Origin: an uncultured Synechococcus sp.
GTDB taxonomy: Bacteria; Cyanobacteriota; Cyanobacteriia; PCC-6307; Cyanobiaceae
Assembly (NCBI GenBank): GCA_913049535.1
Contig: CAJWYF010000001.1
Span: forward strand, 62,001 to 126,000
DNA: 64,000 bases
Direction of reading: 5' to 3'
Below the pieces are notes generated by a model, which had not been told where the DNA came from, made no database searches, and was given only the letters and a program-made list of their open reading frames with translations. This document shows, in pieces, positions 34,977-43,973 of the stretch. The translations under genes and the position numbers were made by a program. How positions within the stretch are numbered: position 1 is the stretch's first letter; each line of letters begins with the position of its first letter.

Positions 34977-36629
34977 TCAGCTCCAGCGCGTCAGGGACCA
35001 GAGCGGAGTCTCTTCTGGTTCCTGGGCGTTGGTGGATAAGGCGTCGTCATCCCCCATGCGCAACGTCTCCAGCGTGCAGCAGGTGGGCTCGAGATCGGCT
35101 GGTGGATGCTCGCTGCGCTGCAGGTCAGGCCCCAGCAGCAGCTGCAAACTGCCGGTGTCGATGCGTGCGGCCAGGTGGCGCAGTAGCTGCAGTGAGCCCG
35201 TTTGGATGTCGATGCCATCGAGAGCCTTGAGCCGTAGGCAGAGGGCGGGCTGACCCAGCACGGCCAGCACCCGATGGTGATCTTCCGCTTCGATTTGAAG
35301 CCCAAAACCCGACGCGAGCTGCTGCAGTTGCTGCAGCAGTTCCAGGTCGCGACGCCGGCGAGGACCATCACTGGCATGCCATCCCACCAATGCCCCTGGG
35401 CCGGTGAGCAGATGGCCCAACTTGCGCTCCTTGGTCTTGAGGTAGCTGGCGTTGTGCTCCCCGGGATTCATCACCAGTGGCACCCGCTCCACCACCACCA
35501 GGCCGTAGCCACCTAAACCGGCAATTTTGCGTGGGTTGTTGGTGATCAGCCGCAGACGTTCAATGCCGAGATCCGAGAGGATCTGGGCGCCAACGCCGTA
35601 GTTGCGCAGATCAGCCGCAAAGCCGAGCAGTTCATTGGCCTCAACGGTGTCAAGGCCACCGTCCTGGAGGCTGTAGGCCCTGAGCTTGTTGATCAGTCCG
35701 ATGCCGCGACCCTCCTGACGCAGATACACCACAACACCGGAACCCTCCGCTTCGATCATGCGCAAGGCCGCCTCCAGTTGGGGCCGGCAGTCGCAGCGCA
35801 GGGAGCCAAAGGCATCGCCAGTGAGGCATTCGGAGTGCACCCGCACCATCACCGGTTCACCATTAGCGCCTGGATTGCCTTTGATGATGGCGATGTGATC
35901 GTCCCCATCGAGCTGGTTGCGGTAGCCGATGGCCCGGAAATCACCGAATTCGCTGGGCAGCGCTGCATCGGCTTCACGCACCACGAAACGCTCGTTATCG
36001 AGCCGGTAGCGGATCAGATCGGCAATGGAGATCAAGCAGAGGTTGTGCTCGCGGGCGTAGGCCGCCAGCTGCGGCAGCCGGGCCATCGAGCCATCGCTGT
36101 TCTGGATCTCGCAGATCACACCGGAGGGATGCAGACCGGCCAGCCTGGAGAGATCCACGGCGGCCTCGGTGTGACCAGCGCGCTTGAGCACCCCACCTTC
36201 CCTTGCTCTGAGCGGAAAGATGTGTCCTGGCCGTCGTAGATCCGATGGGCGGCTGCTGGGGTGGAGCGCCACTTGAATCGTGCGAGCCCGATCTTCCGCG
36301 GAGATTCCTGTGCTGACGCCAGCTTCCGGCCCAGCATCGATGCTCACGGTGAAGGCGGTCTGGTTGCTGTCGGTGTTCTGATTCACCATCAAGGGCAGAT
36401 CGAGTTGATCCAGGCGGTCGCCCTCCATGGCCAGGCAGATCAGGCCGCGCGCCTCGGTGGCCATGAAATTGATCTGTTTGGGGGTGGCGAACTGGGCCGC
36501 GCAGATCAGATCACCCTCGTTCTCCCTGTTTTCGTCATCGACAACCACCACGCAGGCGCCATCGCGGATCGCCTCGAGTGCGCGCTCGATGGGGTCAAAG
36601 CGAACGGTGGTGCCCACCGTGACAGTCAT
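34977..36629 (-). CDS. ribBA: Riboflavin biosynthesis bifunctional protein RibBA
   Basis: The 550-residue protein combines DHBP synthase (residues 1-205; [43 protein letters not shown]) and GTP cyclohydrolase II (206-410; zinc ligands in [16 protein letters not shown], and [11 protein letters not shown]). It makes the two precursors of riboflavin. About 140 residues follow the cyclohydrolase domain and are Gln/Leu-rich, with no known motif. The ATG at 36629 starts the usual N-terminal domain. Confidence 0.97.
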   Translation of the reverse strand: MTVTVGTTVRFDPIERALEAIRDGACVVVVDDENRENEGDLICAAQFATPKQINFMATEARGLICLAMEGDRLDQLDLPLMVNQNTDSNQTAFTVSIDAGPEAGVSTGISAEDRARTIQVALHPSSRPSDLRRPGHIFPLRAREGGVLKRAGHTEAAVDLSRLAGLHPSGVICEIQNSDGSMARLPQLAAYAREHNLCLISIADLIRYRLDNERFVVREADAALPSEFGDFRAIGYRNQLDGDDHIAIIKGNPGANGEPVMVRVHSECLTGDAFGSLRCDCRPQLEAALRMIEAEGSGVVVYLRQEGRGIGLINKLRAYSLQDGGLDTVEANELLGFAADLRNYGVGAQILSDLGIERLRLITNNPRKIAGLGGYGLVVVERVPLVMNPGEHNASYLKTKERKLGHLLTGPGALVGWHASDGPRRRRDLELLQQLQQLASGFGLQIEAEDHHRVLAVLGQPALCLRLKALDGIDIQTGSLQLLRHLAARIDTGSLQLLLGPDLQRSEHPPADLEPTCCTLETLRMGDDDALSTNAQEPEETPLWSLTRWS

Positions 36630-36728
36630 TGCTGTTGTGCATTGCGTTCCTCGGTTATAGGGCGCTGACTCGCCGCAATGGGGCTCCAGGGGGTTGGTCC
36701 CTAAAGTCGATCCTCCTCAGGCCGTTGC

Positions 36729-37808
36729 ATGAGCGCCGCGACCCCCTCCATTCAGCGTGTGGCCGTGATCGGGGCGTCCGGATACGGCGGTCTCCAGACC
36801 CTGCGCCTTCTGGAGGATCACCCCCACTTCCGCGTGACCTTCCTTGGCGGGGAACGCAGTGCCGGCAAGCGCTGGTCAGAGCTCACCCCCTTTCTGCCGC
36901 TCCATGGTGAGCTGGTGGTGCAGCCCCCGGATCCTGAAGCCATCGCAGCTGTTGCCGATGCCGCTGTCCTCTCGCTGCCGAACGGTCTGGCCAGTGAATT
37001 GACACCTCAACTCGTTGAGCGTGGCGTGCGGGTGGTGGACCTCTCGGCGGACTACCGATTCAATGATTTGAATCAGTGGGCCAGCACCTACAGCGCAGAA
37101 GCTTCCAGCCATGCCCGCACGGATCAGGCCCTGTGTTCCGAGGCCGTTTACGGCTTGGTGGAGTGGGCCGGTGAGGCCCTGGCCTCCGCTCGGATCGTCG
37201 GTGCACCAGGGTGCTTTCCCACGGCCAGCCTGCTAGCCCTGCTGCCCTTGCTGCAGCAGGGGTTGATTGAAGGGGAAGGCATCGTCATCGATGCCAAAAC
37301 CGGCACCTCAGGTGGTGGCCGGGCCGCCAAGGAACATCTGCTGCTGGCGGAAGCGTCCGAGTCGGTGGCGCCCTACGGCGTGGTGGGCCACCGCCATACC
37401 GCCGAGATTGAACAGCTCGCCAGTCGCGCTTCGGGGCGAGGAATCCAGCTTCAGTTCACTCCGCACCTGATCCCAATGGTCAGGGGGCTGCTGGCCACGG
37501 TGTACGGCCGCTTGCGCGATCCCGGACTCACTGCAGAGGACCTGACTACCGTTTATCAGGTCACCTATCGCGACCATCCCTGCGTTGAGGTGCTGCCCGT
37601 CGGCACTTACCCGGCCACCAAGTGGGTGCGTCAGACCAACCGGGCTCTGATTTCGGTGGCTGTCGATCAGCGCACCAGTCAGGTGGTGGTGATGAGTGCC
37701 ATCGACAACCTCCTCAAAGGCCAGGCCGGCCAAGGCGTTCAGTGCCTCAACGTCATGGCGGGCCTCCCCGCCCAGACCGGCTTGCCCCTGCTGCCCTTCT
37801 ATCCCTGA
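36729..37808 (+). CDS. argC: N-acetyl-gamma-glutamyl-phosphate reductase
   Basis: This 359-residue NADPH enzyme performs the third step of arginine synthesis. The nucleotide-binding motif VAVIGASGYGGLQTLRLL is at the N-terminus and the catalytic cysteine lies in GAPGCFPTASLLAL. The KTGTSGGGRAAKEHLL and PHLIPMVRGLLATVY segments are also typical. It is divergent from ribBA and overlaps the end of purN by ten bases. Confidence 0.97.
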   Translation: MSAATPSIQRVAVIGASGYGGLQTLRLLEDHPHFRVTFLGGERSAGKRWSELTPFLPLHGELVVQPPDPEAIAAVADAAVLSLPNGLASELTPQLVERGVRVVDLSADYRFNDLNQWASTYSAEASSHARTDQALCSEAVYGLVEWAGEALASARIVGAPGCFPTASLLALLPLLQQGLIEGEGIVIDAKTGTSGGGRAAKEHLLLAEASESVAPYGVVGHRHTAEIEQLASRASGRGIQLQFTPHLIPMVRGLLATVYGRLRDPGLTAEDLTTVYQVTYRDHPCVEVLPVGTYPATKWVRQTNRALISVAVDQRTSQVVVMSAIDNLLKGQAGQGVQCLNVMAGLPAQTGLPLLPFYP

Positions 37809-38437
37809 GCCGCCTGGAGCAGGAGCTCAGCTGCCCGCTGCATCACCATCTGCGGCAGCAACTGGTGTTCAGCGGCGTGGATGCGCTCACTCAGGCTGCT
37901 CTCGGTGTCATCAGGTAGGACGGGCACCTCGCGTTGGCCAAGGATGGGGCCTGCATCAACGTCCTGCACGACGTCATGCACCGTGCAGCCGGTTTGGCTG
38001 ACACCAGCCTCGAGGGCCTGACGGATGGCGTGCATGCCGCGGAACTGCGGCAGCAGGCTTGGGTGGATGTTCAGCAGACGCTGCGGAAAAGCCTCGATCA
38101 AGACCAGGGTGACCACCCGCATCCAGCCAGCCATCACCACCAGCTCGACGTGGCGCTGTTGCAGGGTTTCGACCACGGCGCGATCCAGTGCTTCCCGACT
38201 TGGGTATTGGGTGTGATCCAGCAGCTCGCATGGCACACCCAAGCCTCGGGCCCTTTCCATGGCGCCGCAGCCTGGACGATTCACGATCAGCTGCACCACC
38301 TCGCAGCAGGGTGCATCCGCTTGTCGGCAGCGGTGCACCAGTGCCTCGAAGTTGCTGCCCGATCCTGAGGCCAGTACTCCCACTCGCAGCGGGCCACGGC
38401 TAGTGTCGGGTCCCGAGGAGATTGCGGTATGTCCCAT
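37799..38437 (-). CDS. purN: Phosphoribosylglycinamide formyltransferase PurN
   Basis: The 212-residue enzyme transfers formyl from 10-formyl-THF to GAR in purine synthesis. Motifs are VGVLASGSGSNFEALV, MAGWMRVVTLVLIEAFPQRLLNIHPSLLPQFRGMHA, with the catalytic NIHPSLLP, and GCTVHDVVQDVDAGPILGQ. The first 16 residues before PLRVGVLAS are variable; the start is the ATG at 38437, nine bases inside the divergent ycf35 gene on the other strand. Confidence 0.96.
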   Translation of the reverse strand: MGHTAISSGPDTSRGPLRVGVLASGSGSNFEALVHRCRQADAPCCEVVQLIVNRPGCGAMERARGLGVPCELLDHTQYPSREALDRAVVETLQQRHVELVVMAGWMRVVTLVLIEAFPQRLLNIHPSLLPQFRGMHAIRQALEAGVSQTGCTVHDVVQDVDAGPILGQREVPVLPDDTESSLSERIHAAEHQLLPQMVMQRAAELLLQAAQG

Positions 38438-38770
38438 CTCTCCATCCTGCCCACGGTTCTGCGGGATGAGCAGCTACTCGCCCATAGCCTTGAATCGCTC
38501 GGTCACCGGCCTCATTGGGATGGTGTCATCACCACCCCGATCGGTGCAGAACCCGTGCGTCTTCACCTGCAATTGCCCAGTGGGCAGCGGCTTGGCTGGC
38601 GTCAGGAGGGTGCCAACGGCCATCTGGTGCTGGTGGCCGATCTGGAGCGACTCAGCCATGACATCACCGTGCAGCAGCTGCTCTCCAAGCTCACCCGGGC
38701 CTATGCGGTGCGGGAAGCCCTGCAAGCCGCTCAGTCCTGCCCCGGTGCTGTGGTGAGTCAGCTGGGCTGA
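38429..38770 (+). CDS. ycf35: DUF1257 protein (Ycf35)
   Basis: The 113-residue protein starts MSHLSILPTVLRDEQLLAHSLESLG and ends with a QQLLSKLTRAYAVREALQAA helix, the pattern of the Ycf35/DUF1257 family conserved in cyanobacteria and red-lineage plastids. Function is unknown. Its start overlaps that of purN head to head by nine bases. The M61 peptidase starts two bases after its stop. Confidence 0.87.
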   Translation: MSHLSILPTVLRDEQLLAHSLESLGHRPHWDGVITTPIGAEPVRLHLQLPSGQRLGWRQEGANGHLVLVADLERLSHDITVQQLLSKLTRAYAVREALQAAQSCPGAVVSQLG

Positions 38771-38771
38771 C

Positions 38772-40478
38772 GTGCAGCAGCTTCAGTACTTGCTTGATCT
38801 GCGTGAACCTGAGCGCCATCGGATTCAGGTCACACTCCAGGTTCACTCCCATGGTGATGAGCTGCTCTTGAGCCTGCCGAGCTGGACTCCAGGCTCCTAT
38901 CTCGTGCGCGATTACGTCCGGCATCTCGAGGCTTTGTGGGCCCGTTGTGGTGATCGCCTGTTGCAGAGCGAGCGCATCAACCGTCACAGCTGGCGGATTG
39001 CCGGCCTCAGCAGCGGCGACCTGGTTGAAGTGCACTACGCCGTTCTCGGTGTTGAGAGCAGCGTGCGCACAAACTGGCTCGACCCCCACTGCGGCTTCCT
39101 GACGGCAGCGGCCTGGGCTCTGGCGGTTGATGGTTGCCGCTGGCAGCCCCACCACCTGAAGCTTCACCTACCGGAGGGTTGGCAAGTGGCGACAGCGCTA
39201 CCAGCCCTGTCCGGCGGCTGGTGCGCCCGTGACTACGACCAGCTGGTCGACGCTCCTCTGGCGTTGGGCCACCTTTCATCGCTGGACTTTCAGGTGGGCG
39301 GAGTGCCGCACCGGTGGGTTTGGCAGGGTCTACGGACGCCAGCTCCGGTGAGCTCCTGGCAAGAGCATCTGCCGCGCCTGTGCCAGGCGGTCTGCGCCCT
39401 TCTCGGCAGCGAGCGGCCGGTGAGCGACGACTACCTCTTCATGACCCGCTTCACAGCGGGGGGGTACGGAGGGCTTGAACATGACGACTGCACGGCCTTG
39501 ATGTTCTGCCGCCGTGATCTGGCGACAGCTGCTGGGTCGCGCCAATTGCTGCAGCTGGCCGCCCACGAGTACCTGCATCAGTGGAATGTGCGGCGGTTGC
39601 GTCCCGCCCAGCTGCGCCCCTACAACTACAGCGGTGCTGTCTTGATTCCCGAGCTCTGGTTTGCCGAGGGCATCACCAGCTATTACGACCAGCTGGTGCT
39701 TCTGCACGCTGGACTCTGCTCAGAGGAGGACTACCTCGCGGACCTGGCCAAGGACATCAGCCGTTTGCTGACCACGCCCGGCCGCTCGGTTCAGAGCCTG
39801 CTTGAAAGTGGCACCGAAGCATGGGTCAAGCTCTACCGCCGCGATGCCCACAGCGACAACCAGCAGGTGAGCTACTACCTCAAAGGGGCCCTCATAGCTC
39901 TGCTGATGGATCTGCATTTGCTCGCTGCTGGCTCAGGCTTGCATCTGCTGCTGCAGCAGCTCTGGCAGCAATTCGGCCCAGCGGAGCGGGGCTATACCCA
40001 GAGTGATCTGATGGCGGCGATCAGCGCACTTGATGCTGATCTGGGCACCTTGGTGCTGCCATGGCTCAGTGGCGTGGACGATTTGCCGTTGGCTGGCTAT
40101 TTAAAAAAAGCGGGCTTGCTGCTGGCCCCCGAACCTTGCTCGGTTCCTTTCACCGGTCTCCATCTCGACCGCGTTGAGGGCCAGGTGCAGGTGCGTCGGG
40201 TGGAGCGCAGCAGTCCTGGAGAGGATGCAGGTCTCTCCCCCGGTGATGAGTTGCTCGCTCTTGATGGTGAGCGTCTGCGCCGTTCAGAGCAGTTCGAGCA
40301 GTGGCTCCAAGCCGGCCTCGAGCAAAAGCTGCTCATCTGCCGCGATGGCGCCATCCGTCAGGTCGACCTGCTCTCCCGCTCTCCCCAGCCCAAGAGCTGG
40401 ACGTTGCGTCCCGACCCAGAAGCCTCTGAGGAAGCATGTCGTCTCCGCACCCGCTGGTTCATGGGCCCGATCCTCTGA
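38772..40478 (+). CDS. M61 family metallopeptidase with PDZ domain
   Basis: The 568-residue protein has an N-terminal beta domain (SLPSWTPGSYLVRDYVRHLE), a zinc peptidase domain with HEYLHQWNVRRLRP (HEXXH at about residue 264) and the LWFAEGITSYYDQL glutamate motif, then a C-terminal PDZ domain (VERSSPGEDAGLSPGDELLALDG). This is the glycyl aminopeptidase layout of M61. No leader is seen, so it is probably cytoplasmic. The start is GTG. Its last 43 bases overlap the amidase gene in another frame. Confidence 0.93.
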   Translation: MQQLQYLLDLREPERHRIQVTLQVHSHGDELLLSLPSWTPGSYLVRDYVRHLEALWARCGDRLLQSERINRHSWRIAGLSSGDLVEVHYAVLGVESSVRTNWLDPHCGFLTAAAWALAVDGCRWQPHHLKLHLPEGWQVATALPALSGGWCARDYDQLVDAPLALGHLSSLDFQVGGVPHRWVWQGLRTPAPVSSWQEHLPRLCQAVCALLGSERPVSDDYLFMTRFTAGGYGGLEHDDCTALMFCRRDLATAAGSRQLLQLAAHEYLHQWNVRRLRPAQLRPYNYSGAVLIPELWFAEGITSYYDQLVLLHAGLCSEEDYLADLAKDISRLLTTPGRSVQSLLESGTEAWVKLYRRDAHSDNQQVSYYLKGALIALLMDLHLLAAGSGLHLLLQQLWQQFGPAERGYTQSDLMAAISALDADLGTLVLPWLSGVDDLPLAGYLKKAGLLLAPEPCSVPFTGLHLDRVEGQVQVRRVERSSPGEDAGLSPGDELLALDGERLRRSEQFEQWLQAGLEQKLLICRDGAIRQVDLLSRSPQPKSWTLRPDPEASEEACRLRTRWFMGPIL

Positions 40479-41347
40479 AACGGGCGCAGCGCCAGCAGCG
40501 TGCGGCGCTGATCGCTGTGGCCATCGGTGCTGGAGTCACCCTGGGCCTGGTGGGTGTGCTGGTGCCTCAACAGCGCCGTCAGCAGGCCGTTGATCAGTCG
40601 CCGTTGATGATCAAGCCTCCCGTGATGGACTGGTTGGAAGATGCGGTCAAAGGGCCGGCGGAGCAGACCGCGCTGACGCCAGCACCGCCTTCCAGCCGCA
40701 AGTGGGTCTCCCCGCTGCTCAAGGCCTGCCCAGTTGCGGACCCGGTGCTGCAGCAACGCCTGGTCAGCATGCCGCTGCAGCTGCGACGGATTCAAGCGGA
40801 TCCGAGCAATTACGGGGAGCGCACCATGGTCGATGCCCATGGTCAGCGCATCGATCCCACGCCGGCGGTGATCGTGCTGCACGAAACGGTCTACAGCCTT
40901 GGATCGGCGGTCAACACCTTCACCACCCCCCATCCCAACGACAACGATCAAGCCAGTTACCACACCCTCGTCGGTCAGAAGGGGGAAATCGTTCAGGTGG
41001 TTGATCCCAGCAAGCGGGCCTACGGAGCAGGCCATTCCGCCTTTGACGGTCGCTGGGTTTTCACCTCCAAACACTTCAGCGGCTCCATCAATAATTTCGC
41101 CTTGCACGTCAGCCTTGAGACCCCTGCCGACGGCATGGGTCCTGGACAGGGCCACAGCGGCTACTCCTCAGCCCAATACGACGCCCTCAGCCGGGTGATC
41201 GCCGACTGGCTGGTTCGCTATCACATCGAACCGCGGGCTGTGACCACGCACCGCTACGTCGATCAAGGGGGTGCGCGCAGTGATCCGCGCAGTTTCGATT
41301 GGGGTGAATTGCAGAAACGCTTGACGGCTCTAGGCCTGGTCTGCTGA
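40436..41347 (+). CDS. N-acetylmuramoyl-L-alanine amidase (Amidase_2 type)
   Basis: The 303-residue protein has a short cytoplasmic head, one membrane segment (LIAVAIGAGVTLGLVGVLV, about residues 24-43) and a periplasmic amidase domain. The zinc ligands are probably the His of VIVLHETVY, the His of AVTTHRYVDQGG and the aspartate of SDPRSFDW. It would cut the bond between MurNAc and the peptide stem. The start lies inside the M61 gene, so the two are coupled. Confidence 0.9.
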   Translation: MSSPHPLVHGPDPLKRAQRQQRAALIAVAIGAGVTLGLVGVLVPQQRRQQAVDQSPLMIKPPVMDWLEDAVKGPAEQTALTPAPPSSRKWVSPLLKACPVADPVLQQRLVSMPLQLRRIQADPSNYGERTMVDAHGQRIDPTPAVIVLHETVYSLGSAVNTFTTPHPNDNDQASYHTLVGQKGEIVQVVDPSKRAYGAGHSAFDGRWVFTSKHFSGSINNFALHVSLETPADGMGPGQGHSGYSSAQYDALSRVIADWLVRYHIEPRAVTTHRYVDQGGARSDPRSFDWGELQKRLTALGLVC

Positions 41348-41364
41348 TTGCAGCTCGCAACAGC

Positions 41365-42177
41365 TCAGATCATCGGGGTCAGAGGACGCCGCTTCTGCCC
41401 ATAAATCAAGCCATGCAGTGCTGGGTCCTGCATGTAGCGCAAGATCCTGGTGGGGTAATCCAGCTTGCCGTTGTGCAAATAAGCCAGGGTGGCGATCCAA
41501 TGGGCATCGCGGTGGCTGCTGCTGGCCTGCAGTTGGTGGCGGCTTGGGATCCCCAAGGCCTTGGAGAGGCGGCTCATCTTGCCGGCCAGTAGGGCCACGT
41601 TGCGTTCGGGATCAAGCAGCTCCTCGCGGGCCGCCTGCAAGGCTTCCGGGCCAGCATCACGGGGGAGCAGGCCCTGATGCATCAGCTCTTCCACACCGAG
41701 CTGGGCCGGGCCATGGGTCTGCAGCAAGCCGGAGTGCACCAGGAACCTGGAATCCTCTCCCGGCTTGGCGTGCTGCATCTCGTCAAACAGGATCGCGCTC
41801 AGCAGCATGGGGTTGATGCCGCTCCGCTTGGCTTCCCGGCGGATCGCCGGCGCCAGGGCCTCGATGCGGGAGAGGGTGTGGTTGCGCAGGGGCTGCCAGT
41901 GGTCGAGTCCGGCTGTAAACAGCTGGGCCAGAGCGGGTTGGGGGCCGTGCACCCCGAAGCGACGCTGGAGTTCCTTGAGCTCTTCTGGCGTGAAGTCAGC
42001 GGGGTCAGGACGTTGCCCCTCAGCCACCAGCGGTTGCGCGTCTGAAGGGTCGCCAATCCAATCGATGTGCGGACTGGGCTGCTGGCTTGCGCTGGGCAGC
42101 ACACTCAGTGACGCGACCAGGGCCGAGACAATCAAAGGGATCGGGCGTCTCACGGCGTCGCAAGAATTAAGTCCCAC
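41365..42177 (-). CDS. Exported lysozyme-like protein (DUF1402-like)
   Basis: The 270-residue protein has a signal peptide (IPLIVSALVASLSVLPSASQQ). The segment IRREAKRSGINPMLLSAILFDEMQHAK resembles the start of a transglycosylase-like fold, followed by GPAQLGVEELM and a final YLHNGKLDYPTRILRYM. I relate it to DUF1402 and lysozyme-like proteins with moderate confidence; the catalytic glutamate would be that in FDEMQ. The start is GTG. It converges with the amidase gene with 17 bases between, so two wall-related genes face each other. Confidence 0.72.
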   Translation of the reverse strand: MGLNSCDAVRRPIPLIVSALVASLSVLPSASQQPSPHIDWIGDPSDAQPLVAEGQRPDPADFTPEELKELQRRFGVHGPQPALAQLFTAGLDHWQPLRNHTLSRIEALAPAIRREAKRSGINPMLLSAILFDEMQHAKPGEDSRFLVHSGLLQTHGPAQLGVEELMHQGLLPRDAGPEALQAAREELLDPERNVALLAGKMSRLSKALGIPSRHQLQASSSHRDAHWIATLAYLHNGKLDYPTRILRYMQDPALHGLIYGQKRRPLTPMI

Positions 42178-42312
42178 AACATCAATTTAAGGACAGTTAT
42201 CAGGACTGCACAGCATTTTCGCTTCTTATCGGCAATGTGAGCACTGTCTTCCCATAACCCGCTCTGGCTTCTTCCTGCATACCTTGCCTGAAGAGCCTTC
42301 AAGGGTCATTCG

Positions 42313-43935
42313 ATGAGCACCATGAGTATGGCGACCACCCTCCCCGACCTCAATGCTGCTGATGCTGCCGGACAGTGGCAGCGCTTCTGCGAGCTGCTCT
42401 GGCACCACGAACCCCTAGGTCTGTGGCTCGATGTCAGTCGCATGGCCGTGACAGCCCAGCAGTTCCGCGACTTTGAAGCACCCTTTGCCCAGGCCTTCGA
42501 GGCAATGGATGCGCTCGAGAAGGGGGCGATCTCCAACTCGGATGAAGGTCGCCAGGTGGGCCATTACTGGCTGCGCAATCCCGAACTGGCCCCCGAGCGG
42601 GCGGTTGGTGAGCACATCAGCAGTGAGATCAGCCGTCTGCAGTCCTTTGGCGCCGACGTGCTCGAGGGGCGCCTCAAGGCCAGCAATGGCGAACGCTTCA
42701 CCGATGTTGTCTGGGTGGGCATCGGCGGCTCAGGCCTCGGCCCACTGCTGATGATCCGTGCCCTGCAGGAGAACCGTCAGGGCCTGCCGTTCCATTTCAT
42801 CGACAACGTCGATCCTGCCGGCATGAGCCAGCTCTACGACGCGCTCGGCGAGCGCCTGCGCACCAGCCTGGTGATCATCGTCAGCAAGTCGGGCGGTACC
42901 CCAGAGCCTCACATCGGCATGGTCCAGACCCGTGAGCGCCTCGTGCAGCTCGGTTGCCGCTGGAGCCAGCAGGCTGTCGCGGTCACCATGAAGGACAGCA
43001 AGCTGGATCAGGAGGCCGCGGCAGAAGGCTGGCTCAACCGCTTTGACATGTTCGATTGGGTGGGCGGGCGCACCTCGATCACCAGCGCTGTTGGTCTGCT
43101 GCCAGCCGTGCTGGCCGGCATCGATGTGGATGCCTTCCTGCGCGGTGCTGCCGTCATGGATGCAGCCACCCGCCGGCCCAGCCTGCGTGAAAACCCTGCA
43201 GCGCTGATGGCCACCTCCTGGTATGTGGCCGGCGAGGGCAAGGGCAAGCGCGACATGGTGGTGCTTCCTTACCGCGACCGCCTCGAGGTTTTCAGCCGCT
43301 ACCTGCAGCAGCTGGTGATGGAATCGTTAGGCAAGCGCCTTGATCGTCAGGGCCGTGTGGTGCATCAGGGCATTGCTGTTTACGGCAACAAAGGTTCCAC
43401 CGACCAGCACGCCTACGTGCAGCAGCTGCGCGATGGCGTCGACAACTTCTTTGTGACATTCATCGAGGTGCTGGAGGATCCCGCCGATATCCCCGTGCTG
43501 GAGGACTCCCTTCCCGGTGACTTCCTCGATGGCTTCCTGCAGGGCACCCGCGCCGCCCTCTCAGAAGGTGGGCGCCAGAGCATGACGCTGACGTTGCGGC
43601 AGTTCAATGCCACCACCCTGGGTGCCCTGATCGCCCTGTTCGAGCGCGCGGTGGGCTTCTACGGCGAGCTGGTTGATATCAACGCCTATCACCAGCCCGG
43701 TGTTGAGGCGGGTAAGAAAGCTGCGGCCGCCATCCTTGAGCTGCAGAAAAAGGTGGAGCAGCTGCTGGCTGACGGTCAGACCCGCACCGTTCAACAGATC
43801 AGCGAAGCTCTCGGCGACCCCAGCCATCAGGAGGCGGTGTTCTTCATCCTGCGCCACCTCAGCGGCAACCCCCGCGGCGTTGAGGCCGTGGGTGACTGGG
43901 CTGATCCCTTGAGCCTGCAGTTCCGCAAGGTCTGA
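42313..43935 (+). CDS. pgi: Glucose-6-phosphate isomerase
   Basis: The 540-residue enzyme interconverts glucose 6-phosphate and fructose 6-phosphate. The sugar-phosphate site motif is GIGGSGLGPLLMIRAL, and SKSGGTPEP and GNKGSTDQHAYVQQLRDG are present. Two in-frame ATGs lie near the start (42313 and 42328); the first is used. It lies downstream of a 135-bp divergent promoter region, and a sugar-porter-type transporter follows 38 bases after its stop. Confidence 0.97.
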   Translation: MSTMSMATTLPDLNAADAAGQWQRFCELLWHHEPLGLWLDVSRMAVTAQQFRDFEAPFAQAFEAMDALEKGAISNSDEGRQVGHYWLRNPELAPERAVGEHISSEISRLQSFGADVLEGRLKASNGERFTDVVWVGIGGSGLGPLLMIRALQENRQGLPFHFIDNVDPAGMSQLYDALGERLRTSLVIIVSKSGGTPEPHIGMVQTRERLVQLGCRWSQQAVAVTMKDSKLDQEAAAEGWLNRFDMFDWVGGRTSITSAVGLLPAVLAGIDVDAFLRGAAVMDAATRRPSLRENPAALMATSWYVAGEGKGKRDMVVLPYRDRLEVFSRYLQQLVMESLGKRLDRQGRVVHQGIAVYGNKGSTDQHAYVQQLRDGVDNFFVTFIEVLEDPADIPVLEDSLPGDFLDGFLQGTRAALSEGGRQSMTLTLRQFNATTLGALIALFERAVGFYGELVDINAYHQPGVEAGKKAAAAILELQKKVEQLLADGQTRTVQQISEALGDPSHQEAVFFILRHLSGNPRGVEAVGDWADPLSLQFRKV

Positions 43936-43973
43936 GCTGCAGCACCCTCCCAACCCATTACTACCCCTGCGTC

